Notes under the pieces: generated by a model
Databases searched by the model: none
What the model saw: only the letters and a program-made list of their open reading frames with translations
What the model was told of the DNA's origin: nothing
Assembly (NCBI RefSeq): GCF_007997015.1
Contig: NZ_VOSM01000003.1
Location: 186,001 to 250,000 of the forward strand
DNA from: Lujinxingia vulgaris
GTDB lineage: Bacteria; Myxococcota_A; Bradymonadia; Bradymonadales; Bradymonadaceae
Length of the DNA stretch: 64,000 nt
Direction: 5' to 3'
Position numbers and translations under genes: made by a program
Shown here: piece by piece, positions 30,670 to 37,720 of the stretch
Numbering within the stretch: position 1 is the stretch's first letter
How the letters are laid out: every line of letters starts with the position of its first letter

Positions 30670-32532
30670 ATGAAAGACGTGGTGATGGTGGTGGATCCGG
30701 AGTTTGGGCGAAGTACCGTCGAAGGTGCGCGCCAGACGATGGCGTCTGCCGGGCTGCGGGTTGAGCTGGTCTCGTCGTCGGAGCTTCGTGTTGGCGAGGT
30801 GCGCGCCGAAGCGGTGATCGTGCCGACGCGCTGCGCCCCGGCGCTGCGCGCGCTGGCGGCGTTGCGGGAGTCGGAGCAGGCCAACTTCGTGCTGCTCGCT
30901 ACGATGGCCCCCTGCGATCTGGCGAGTTTCGCCGAGCTGCGCGACCTTTCGCTCGACGGCGTCGCGCTCGAAGATGAGAACCTTGGCAGCGACCTTCTGC
31001 TGCGCATTGAGCTTGCGCGCTCGCAAGAGCCCGATGCGCGCACCGCCGTGGAGCGCTACCGTCAGCTGGAGCGTGAGTGTCGCGACCTCCTGGGCTTAAT
31101 GACCTTCTCGCCAGCAGCCAGCGCCGCCGGCGATGCGGACGAGGTGCTGGGCTCGATGATGAATCTCTGGCATGGCGTGTGTGCCGCCGGGTACATGGCC
31201 TACTGGGAGTGGCGGGGTGGCGAGGCGCGCTGGGAGCTGATGGCGGAGCTCGCCGCCGGCGCCATGGTGGTCAAGCCGGGGCGAGAGGAGCTCCCTTCAA
31301 CGCGCGATCCGGAGAACGCTTCGGAGCGCGTGCGGCTTATTGAGGCGCCGGAGCAGGACGCCGCCTTTCTGCGCTGGGCGCCTTCATGGAACGCGGCCGC
31401 CCGTGGTGCGCAGGGGCGCGCCGCGCTGGTGCACGTCGCGACCTCCGCCTCGGCGCGCGGGCTGCTGGTGCTCGGCGACCTCGCCACGCGCCCCACGCCT
31501 TTGCTCGCGCGTGAGGCGGTTCTGCGCTCGCTGGGCTCACAGCTCGGTGCGGCGCTCACGCGGGCGCAGCATCATAACGAGGTCGAGCGCGCCTATGAGG
31601 AGCTTAAGAGCACCCAGCGCCAGCTTGTGCACGCGGAGAAGTTCGCGGCGATGGGGCTGCTCTCCGCCGAGATCGCCCACGAGATCAACAACCCGGCCAG
31701 CTTTGTGATCTCGAATTTGAGCGTTCTGGAGGATTACAGCTCCTCGATCACTGAATACATCGAAGAGACCGAGAAACTTACGCTGGAGCGTGCGCCCCTC
31801 GTCGCCCTGGAGCTTCGCGCGCTGCAAGAGCGCCTGGAGATGAAGTACATTCTCGGAGATCTTAAAGAACTTCTTGAGAGAAGCCTGGCCGGGATGCAGC
31901 GCATCCACCAGATCGTGCGCGATCTTCGTCTTATGGCCCACGAGGGCCCCCATGAGCCGGGCTGGGTACAGCTTGCGCAGCTGGTGGACGGGGCGCTGAC
32001 GCTGGTGCGCCACGAGGGCAAGAGGCGGGCCGAGATCGATGTACGTCTGACAGACACGCCGGCGGTGTACACCGATGCAAATCGGTTGAGTCAGGTGATT
32101 CTCAATCTGGTGATCAACGCGCTGCAGTCGATTGACCCCGGCGCTCCGGATGAAAATCGGGTGGTCATCGACGCGGTGGTCGACGAAGAGGCCGATCGTA
32201 TCGCGCTGCGCATCGCCGATACCGGCAGCGGCATCGCGCCGGAGGTCCTGGAGATGATCTTCGAGCCTTTCTTCACCACCAAACAGCCCGGCACGGGCAC
32301 CGGCCTGGGCTTATCGATCTCGCGTGATCTGGTGCGTAGCTTAGGAGGAGAGCTGCGCGTGCAGAGCTCGCCGGGGCAGGGCACCACGATGGTCGTGGAG
32401 CTGCCCATCCGCGCGCCGAAGTTCAAAAAGCCCGAGCGTATGGGCGAGAGCGGCACCTTTGAGCTGCCATCAAGCGATGAGATTGAGCTGGCTCGCCAGC
32501 GCTGGCGCGCCGCCGCTCATCCGGAGGAGTAG
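30670..32532 (+). CDS. Sensor histidine kinase, NtrB-like catalytic core
   Basis: A 620-residue soluble histidine kinase with no transmembrane helix. The first ~120 residues resemble a degenerate receiver domain (VVMVVDPEFG). Residues ~120-300 look GAF-like. Then a coiled linker and the HisKA domain (SAEIAHEINNP, phospho-acceptor His 337) with a long insertion before its second helix. HATPase_c shows NLVINALQSI, DTGSGIAPE and GTGTGLGLSISRDLV. The output partner is not adjacent; the C-terminus (~30 residues) is a charged tail. A GAGG site precedes ATG. Confidence 0.94.
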   Translation: MKDVVMVVDPEFGRSTVEGARQTMASAGLRVELVSSSELRVGEVRAEAVIVPTRCAPALRALAALRESEQANFVLLATMAPCDLASFAELRDLSLDGVALEDENLGSDLLLRIELARSQEPDARTAVERYRQLERECRDLLGLMTFSPAASAAGDADEVLGSMMNLWHGVCAAGYMAYWEWRGGEARWELMAELAAGAMVVKPGREELPSTRDPENASERVRLIEAPEQDAAFLRWAPSWNAAARGAQGRAALVHVATSASARGLLVLGDLATRPTPLLAREAVLRSLGSQLGAALTRAQHHNEVERAYEELKSTQRQLVHAEKFAAMGLLSAEIAHEINNPASFVISNLSVLEDYSSSITEYIEETEKLTLERAPLVALELRALQERLEMKYILGDLKELLERSLAGMQRIHQIVRDLRLMAHEGPHEPGWVQLAQLVDGALTLVRHEGKRRAEIDVRLTDTPAVYTDANRLSQVILNLVINALQSIDPGAPDENRVVIDAVVDEEADRIALRIADTGSGIAPEVLEMIFEPFFTTKQPGTGTGLGLSISRDLVRSLGGELRVQSSPGQGTTMVVELPIRAPKFKKPERMGESGTFELPSSDEIELARQRWRAAAHPEE

Positions 32533-32535
32533 GTC

Positions 32536-33288
32536 ATGACGCAACCAGGTCGCGCGCTGATCGGAACCTCGGGCTGGTCTTACGATGATTGGGACGGCGT
32601 TTTTTATCCGCGCGGTGTCAGCGGCACCGAGCGCCTCACCCACTACGCCACGCGTTTTAAGACGGTGGAGATCGACTCGACCTTTTACGCCATTCCCTCG
32701 CGCAGCACCGTGCAGGGATGGTACAGCCGCACCCCCGACGACTTTATCTTTTCGGCCAAGTTTCCGCGCTCGGTGACCCATGAGGCGCGCCTGGTTCACG
32801 CCGGCGAAGACGCGATGCGTTTTGTGGAGACGATGAGCGAGCTTGGCGAGAAGTTAGGGGTGCTGGTCTTGCAGCTTCCGCCGAGCTTTTCGATCGAGGA
32901 GTTCGATGCGCTGGCTCGCTTCTTTGAGGGGCTTCCCGACGGGTACGCCTACGCGGTGGAGGTGCGTCACCGCTCCTGGCTGGTCGATGAATTTGCCGAC
33001 CTGCTCAAGCGCTGGCGTGTCTCGGTGGTGCTCACCGACGGGGAGTATCTGGAGCGCTTCTGGCGGGTGACCTCGCAGATTTGTTACATCCGCTGGCTCG
33101 GGCACTGGAAGGCGTTTGAGCATTTCGACCGGGTGCAGGCCGACCGCAGCGAGGAACTCAGCTGGTGGGTGCCGCGCATTCAGCATTTTGTCGAGCGCGG
33201 GGGCACCGTGCTGGGCTACGTCAACAACCACTTCTCCGGTCACTCGCCGGCCACCGCCGATCAGCTCGTCGAGATGCTCGCGCCCTGA
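32536..33288 (+). CDS. DUF72 (YecE-like) protein
   Basis: A 250-residue DUF72 family protein, a TIM-barrel fold of unknown activity. Signature start LIGTSGWSYDDWDGVFYP, then FKTVEIDSTFYAIPS, FSAKFPRSVTH, LPPSF and the C-terminal VLGYVNNHFSGHSP. Length is typical. It starts 3 bases after the histidine kinase stop with a GGAGGAG site, so it is co-transcribed with that gene. Reported links of the family to iron-sulfur or nucleic-acid metabolism are not established. Confidence 0.94.
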   Translation: MTQPGRALIGTSGWSYDDWDGVFYPRGVSGTERLTHYATRFKTVEIDSTFYAIPSRSTVQGWYSRTPDDFIFSAKFPRSVTHEARLVHAGEDAMRFVETMSELGEKLGVLVLQLPPSFSIEEFDALARFFEGLPDGYAYAVEVRHRSWLVDEFADLLKRWRVSVVLTDGEYLERFWRVTSQICYIRWLGHWKAFEHFDRVQADRSEELSWWVPRIQHFVERGGTVLGYVNNHFSGHSPATADQLVEMLAP

Positions 33289-33299
33289 AGGCGTGAGAA

Positions 33300-33323
33300 A
33301 GCCCCGGCAAGCGCGCCGGGGCT
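33300..33323 (+). terminator. GC-rich hairpin after the DUF72 gene
   Basis: Arms AGCCCCGGC (33300-33308) and GCCGGGGCT (33315-33323), loop of 6. No T-tract follows, so it may only attenuate, or may be an RNA-stabilising 3' hairpin. Confidence 0.5.
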
Positions 33324-33325
33324 GA

Positions 33326-33355
33326 TTGACAGCGCGCGGCCGGCTGGGGCATACC
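33326..33355 (+). promoter_or_regulatory. Possible promoter for the gene at 33396
   Basis: Perfect TTGACA (33326-33331), 18-base spacer, then CATACC (33350-33355), a weak -10. Located 40 bases before the ATG. Confidence 0.45.
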
Positions 33356-33395
33356 AACGGCGGTCTTCGCTCGCCAAACAACCGAGGGTTTCACG

Positions 33396-34010
33396 ATGTC
33401 CGTTGCCAATGTGTTTGAGTTAAACAAGTGTCTCGACGACTGCATCCGCTACTGCGAGGAGCACCCGGAGCGCCAGCACAGCGCGATGTTCGGGTCGCGA
33501 CTCAAGAAGGTGCGCGCCAACTTTGAGGAGGCGCTCAAGTCCACCGACCGCCAGTTCACCCAGTGGCGCATGGAGAGCCGCGACGACAAGCTCGCCTGGA
33601 AGCATCTGGCCAAAGAGCTGCGCCTGACCCAGGACAAGCTCGCTCAGGTCGGCGCCGTGGGTTACGACCCGGAGCGCGTGATGTACTGGTCGACGAAGCT
33701 GTTGATCGACGCGGTCAACGAGATGATCGCCTACCTCAACGAGCGCGCCGATCAGATCGACTTCGCCTCGGGGCAGGCGGAAAAACTCGAGCGCATGATG
33801 GACAAGGCCACCGGTGAGGCCAAAGAGGAGAGCTCGGCCTTTTCGAACTACCAGCGTTTTGCCACGCTGCGCTCCGACGCGTTCAGTGATGTGGCCGACA
33901 GCCTGAGCAGTTTCCGCCAGGTGCTGCGCCGCGAGCTCGGCAAAGAGAACGCCGACTATCAGTCGATCCGCTGGCCGCTCACGCTCTCTCCTGATGAGAC
34001 GGTGCTCTGA
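33396..34010 (+). CDS. Unknown alpha-helical protein
   Basis: A 204-residue protein not matched to any family I know. It is charged, lacks a signal peptide or membrane helix, and appears almost wholly helical with coiled-coil-like stretches (LKKVRANFEEALK; FASGQAEKLERMMDKATGEAKEE). A possible promoter and GAGGG site precede the ATG. The SDR gene follows after 2 bases, so both are expressed together. Cytoplasmic; function unknown. Confidence 0.78.
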   Translation: MSVANVFELNKCLDDCIRYCEEHPERQHSAMFGSRLKKVRANFEEALKSTDRQFTQWRMESRDDKLAWKHLAKELRLTQDKLAQVGAVGYDPERVMYWSTKLLIDAVNEMIAYLNERADQIDFASGQAEKLERMMDKATGEAKEESSAFSNYQRFATLRSDAFSDVADSLSSFRQVLRRELGKENADYQSIRWPLTLSPDETVL

Positions 34011-34012
34011 GC

Positions 34013-34771
34013 ATGAGCGATCTTTTTGAGATCCAGGGGAGTGTGGCGTTGGTCACCGGCGCGAGCCGGGGCATTGGCCGCGCGTGTGCGCGCCAGCTCG
34101 CACAGGCCGGGGCCATCGTCTACGCGTGTGCGCGCAGTGAAGAGGCGCTTGAGGAGCTTGCCTCGGAGTGTGAAGGCGTGCGCGCCTGCGTGCTCGATCT
34201 CCGCGATGAGGTGATGGTCGAGGCGCTGGCCTCCGAGATCATGGAGGCCCACGGGCGCCTCGATGTGCTGGTGAACAACGCCGGGGTGCTCGGCCCGCGC
34301 GCCACGCTCGACCAGACCGGCGCCGAGGCCTTGCGCGAGGTGCTGGAGGTCAATGTGGTAGGGGCTTTCAATGTGCTCAGCGCGAGCTATCCGGCGCTTC
34401 GCGCGGCGAACGCTCCCAGGGTGATCAACCTCTCATCGAGCGTGGGGCGAAAGGGGCGCGCGCAGTGGGGCGCGTATTCGATCTCGAAGTTCGGGATGGA
34501 GGGGCTCAGTGAAATCGCCGCCGACGAGCTTGGCGAGGATGCGGTGGTGGTCACGCTGAACCCGGGCGGCACCGCCACCGATATGCGGGCCGAGGCGTAT
34601 CCGGATGAAGATCCCGACACGCTCCCCTCGGCCGACGACGTGGCGCAGACGATCGTGTTGCTGACCCGGCAGCTCCGCGCCGAGCATAACGGAGGGCGCT
34701 TTAGCAGCCGTGCGCTCTTCGATCTGGCGAAGGCGTCGCCGCAAAAGGCGGTGGAGCTTCCGACCGATTGA
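34013..34771 (+). CDS. Short-chain dehydrogenase/reductase
   Basis: A 252-residue classical SDR oxidoreductase. Cofactor motif TGASRGIG (residues 16-23), NNAG, the catalytic Ser in NLSSSVG and the YSISK catalytic pair (Tyr-x-x-x-Lys), followed by NPGGTATDM. Basic residue pattern after the glycine motif suggests NADP(H). It follows the unknown helical gene by two bases. Substrate unknown. Confidence 0.95.
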   Translation: MSDLFEIQGSVALVTGASRGIGRACARQLAQAGAIVYACARSEEALEELASECEGVRACVLDLRDEVMVEALASEIMEAHGRLDVLVNNAGVLGPRATLDQTGAEALREVLEVNVVGAFNVLSASYPALRAANAPRVINLSSSVGRKGRAQWGAYSISKFGMEGLSEIAADELGEDAVVVTLNPGGTATDMRAEAYPDEDPDTLPSADDVAQTIVLLTRQLRAEHNGGRFSSRALFDLAKASPQKAVELPTD

Positions 34772-34799
34772 CGCGTCGCCCCCCATGATTGCAGCGAAG

Positions 34800-34833
34800 C
34801 ATGAAGGCTCATCCGACATGAAGGCTCATCCGA
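34800..34833. repeat. 17-bp tandem duplication
   Basis: CATGAAGGCTCATCCGA occurs twice without gap (34800-34816, 34817-34833), just downstream of the SDR stop and ~50 bases before the 43-bp array. Confidence 0.9.
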
Positions 34834-34880
34834 GAGGGTGGGTCTTTTGTTTTGGGTTCGCGAAAGGTTCGTGATCCCGT

Positions 34881-35263
34881 TGAGGCTCTGGCGGGTGGCA
34901 TCCAGTGCCAGCGTTGACCCCCTGGAGGCCCTGGCGTGTGGCATCGCATGCCAGCGTTAGCCCCCTTGAGGCCCTGGCGGGGGGTATCGCATGTCAGCTT
35001 GAGCCCCCTTGAGGCCCTGGCGTGTGGCATCCAATGCCAGCGTTAGCCCCCTTGAGGCCCTGGCGGGGGGTATCGAATGTCAGCTTGAGCCCCCTTGAGG
35101 CCCTGGCGGGGGGTATCGAATGCCAGCTTTAGCCCCCTTGAGGCCCTGGCGTGTGGCATCCAATGCCAGTGTTGACCCCCTTGAGGCCCTGGCGTGTGGC
35201 ATCCAGTGCCAGTGTTGACCCCTTGAGGCCCTGGCGGGTGGCATCCAGTGCCAGTGTTGACCC
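34881..35263. repeat. 43-bp tandem repeat array, nine copies
   Basis: Units begin at GAGGC(C/T)CTGGCG at 34882, 34925, 34968, 35011, 35054, 35097, 35140, 35183 and 35225. The period is 43 bases except the last step (42). Each unit has a small hairpin, TGGCAT-3 nt-ATGCCA in type A (copies 1, 2, 4, 7, 8, 9). In type B (copies 3, 5) it becomes GGTAT/ATGTC, where both C-to-T changes still pair as G-U in RNA; copy 6 is a hybrid. A 43-base period cannot encode a repeated peptide, and copies abut with no unique spacers, so this is not a CRISPR array. It occupies the 581-base gene-free gap (34772-35352) between the convergent SDR and rarD-like genes; the rest of that gap shows only the 17-bp duplication and a small CCCCGTTCGGGG hairpin (35273-35284). 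Confidence 0.95.
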
Positions 35264-35352
35264 GTCCCGGCGCCCCGTTCGGGGTATGTTTGTCGCGGTT
35301 TCAGGCCCCTCGCCCTGCAGCGTTCGCGATGCCTGTGCCTGGGACGAACGAC

Positions 35353-36270
35353 TCAGCCGGCGCCCGGGGGAATGAGGCGGCTTCGGCGGGCGCGGCGGTT
35401 CTGAATGAGGCCCTCGGTCGTGAAGACCACAAGGCCCAGCCAGATAAAGATAAAGCCCACGAGACGCGTCAGGGTCAGGGGTTCGTGGAAGATCAGAACA
35501 CCGATGAGAAACTGGATGGTGGGTGCCAGGTACTGCATCACCCCGATGACCGTCAGCGAGAGGCGGCGCACCGCGGCGGCGAAGAAGAGGAGCGGCATCA
35601 TCGTGGCTGCGCCCGCGCCGATGAGCAGAAGCTGCGTGCTCAGCGGGCCGCTCAAGAGGTGGCCTTCACCGCTCCATTCCCAGAAGAGCATAAAGCCCAG
35701 CGCGGGCAAAAAGAGCAGCGCGCTCTCCAGCGCGACCCCTTCGATGGCCCCCTGGCGGGCTTTCTTTTTGATGAGCCCGTAGATGGCAAAAGAGGCCGCC
35801 AGGCTCAGCGCAATGAGCGGGAGCTGGCCGTAGACCACCGTCAGGTAGACCACGCCCAGTGCGGCCAGGCCGATGGCCATCCACTGGCCGCGGCGAGGCC
35901 GCTCATTGAGGATGAGCGCGCCGAGCACGACGTTGATGAGCGGGTTGATGAAGTAGCCCAGCGCCGTCTCCACGATGTAGCCGGCGTTGACCGCCCAGAT
36001 GTACATCCCCCAGTTGAAGGCCAGAAAGAGCGAGGCGGCCAGGTAGGTCAAGAGCGTGCGCGGGGTGAGTTCGCGCACCCAGGCCCAGCGCCCGCGCACG
36101 CCGAGGATGATGGCGACAAAGCCCAGCGACCACACCATGCGGTGCGAGAGGATCTGCATCGCCGGCACGTGCTCCAGGTACTTCCAGTAGAGGGGAAAGA
36201 ACCCCCACATCAGGTAGGCGCCCAGGGCAAAGCCCAGGCCGCTGCGTAAGGTGCGTTCTTCGTGGGACAT
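35353..36270 (-). CDS. rarD: RarD-type EamA/DMT transporter
   Basis: A 305-residue protein with ten predicted membrane helices, of the drug/metabolite transporter superfamily, RarD group. Characteristic start GFALGAYLMWGFFPLYWKYLEHVPAMQILSHRMVWS, the GYFINPLINVVLGALILNERPRRGQW end of the first EamA repeat, and a second repeat ending in a basic tail. ATG 36270 chosen; the frame extends 27 codons upstream without family similarity. RarD is linked to chloramphenicol sensitivity in other species; the substrate is unknown. Confidence 0.93.
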   Translation of the reverse strand: MSHEERTLRSGLGFALGAYLMWGFFPLYWKYLEHVPAMQILSHRMVWSLGFVAIILGVRGRWAWVRELTPRTLLTYLAASLFLAFNWGMYIWAVNAGYIVETALGYFINPLINVVLGALILNERPRRGQWMAIGLAALGVVYLTVVYGQLPLIALSLAASFAIYGLIKKKARQGAIEGVALESALLFLPALGFMLFWEWSGEGHLLSGPLSTQLLLIGAGAATMMPLLFFAAAVRRLSLTVIGVMQYLAPTIQFLIGVLIFHEPLTLTRLVGFIFIWLGLVVFTTEGLIQNRRARRSRLIPPGAG

Positions 36271-36401
36271 AGTCGTGGAGGGGGAAAGCGGGAGGGGGCA
36301 CAGGAGGTGCCATAAGACGGCGCCGGGGAAGGCGGCCAGGAGAGGGGGCAAGCGCCCGTGGCAACGCTTAGATGCGCGGGAGGGAAGTTGGCAACAAAAA
36401 A

Positions 36402-36433
36402 ATGCCCCGGCGACACAGCGGTCGCCGGGGCAT
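36402..36433 (-). terminator. Terminator of the rhodanese-ThiF gene
   Basis: Perfect 13-bp stem (ATGCCCCGGCGAC and complement; arms 36402-36414 and 36421-36433) with a 6-base loop; on the minus strand a run of T follows (complement of 36396-36401). Confidence 0.9.
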
Positions 36434-36456
36434 GGAGCGATCGAACGAAGCGCGTG

Positions 36457-37617
36457 TTAGCTCACGTTGCAGAAGACCTCGTAGTCGATAAAGCCGTTCC
36501 ACTCGGCGTTTTCGCCGCAGAGGGCGCACTCCGGATCGCGGCGCAACTTGAGCTCGCGGAACTGCGTTTTGAGCCCGTCGAAGGTCAGCAGGCGGCCGGC
36601 CAGCGGCTCACCGATACCCACGATGAGCTTGATGACCTCAATGGCCTGCAGCATGCCGATGACGCCGGGGATCACGCCGAGCACGCCGGCCTCCTGGCAG
36701 CTCGGGGCGAGCTCGGGGGGCGGGGGCTCGGGGTAGAGGCAGCGGTAGCAGGGGCCCTGGTGGGGCACAAAGGAGGTGGCCTGCCCCTCAAAACGGTAGA
36801 CCGAGCCGTGCACGTTGGGGATGCCCAGGCGCACGCAGGCGTCGTTGACCAGGTAGCGCGTGGCGAAGTTGTCGCCGCCGTCGACGACGACGTCGTAGCC
36901 CTCGAAGATCTCCAGGACGTTTTCGCTGCTCAGCCAGGTCTGGTGGGTGTGAATCTCGACGTCGGGGTTGAGCGCCTTCATGCGAGCTTTGGCCGACTCG
37001 ACCTTGGGCGTGCCGACGGCCTCGTCGGTGTGCAGGATCTGGCGCTGGAGGTTGGAGCGGTCGACCACGTCGCTGTCGATAATACCGATGGTGCCCACGC
37101 CTGCCGCCGTCAGGTACATGGCCACCGGGCTTCCCAGAGCGCCGGCGCCGAGCAGCAGCACTTTGGCGTCGATGAGCTTGCGCTGGCCCTTCTCACCGAT
37201 CTCGGGGATGACCAGGTGGCGGCTGTAGCGGGTGAGCTGCTCGGAGGTCATCGCTTTGGGGATATGCACCGGGTAACCCGAGCGCTTCCAGGCGGTGAAG
37301 CCGCCGGCCATCGATTTTACGTCGGTGTAGCCCAGCTCTTCGAGCGAGCGGGCCGCCAGCGCCGAGCGCGTGCCGCCGGCGCAGTAGAGCACGATCGGGG
37401 TGTCGCGTTTGGGCACAGCCGTCTCGATCTTCAGGTCGAGCTGGCCGCGGGGGATGAATTCGGCGCCTTCGATATGGCCGTCGACAAACTCTTCGCGCTC
37501 GCGCACGTCGATGATGACGGTGGGGTCGTTGGAGGTTTGCAGGGCGCGCACCGCGTCGCTGTCGGTCTCTTTGATCGTTGCTTTTACGCGCTCAATGAGC
37601 TCGTCAAATGTAGCCAC
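36457..37617 (-). CDS. Rhodanese-ThiF/MoeB fusion, sulfur-carrier activating enzyme
   Basis: A 386-residue fusion. The N-terminal rhodanese domain (~1-115) has active Cys in LYCAGGTRS. The C-terminal ThiF/MoeB/HesA domain (~120-386) has the ATP loop GAGALGSP, the arginine of DRSNLQRQILH and zinc cysteines CYRC and CALC. It adenylates the C-terminus of a ThiS/MoaD-like carrier, with the rhodanese relaying sulfur. Eukaryotic MOCS3 has the opposite domain order. I choose the GTG at 37617 because AGGAG lies six bases before it; the ATG seven codons upstream contains that site. No carrier gene is adjacent. Confidence 0.93.
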   Translation of the reverse strand: MATFDELIERVKATIKETDSDAVRALQTSNDPTVIIDVREREEFVDGHIEGAEFIPRGQLDLKIETAVPKRDTPIVLYCAGGTRSALAARSLEELGYTDVKSMAGGFTAWKRSGYPVHIPKAMTSEQLTRYSRHLVIPEIGEKGQRKLIDAKVLLLGAGALGSPVAMYLTAAGVGTIGIIDSDVVDRSNLQRQILHTDEAVGTPKVESAKARMKALNPDVEIHTHQTWLSSENVLEIFEGYDVVVDGGDNFATRYLVNDACVRLGIPNVHGSVYRFEGQATSFVPHQGPCYRCLYPEPPPPELAPSCQEAGVLGVIPGVIGMLQAIEVIKLIVGIGEPLAGRLLTFDGLKTQFRELKLRRDPECALCGENAEWNGFIDYEVFCNVS

Positions 37618-37720
37618 AATGAACTCCTGAAATGGCATGGGTCGTGGGGCGAGGCATCAATTTCCGGGGGGTGAACACCGGGGCTCGCCAGGTTATTCAT
37701 ACTTCGGGGGTGTGGATTGT

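Noticed and set aside
34881-35263. CRISPR array
   Set aside because: Repeats are directly adjacent without unique spacers and no cas genes are present.
35151-35375. Short repeat-containing peptide frames over the 43-bp array
   Set aside because: A 43-base period shifts the frame each copy, so no repeated peptide is encoded, and no ribosome site is present.
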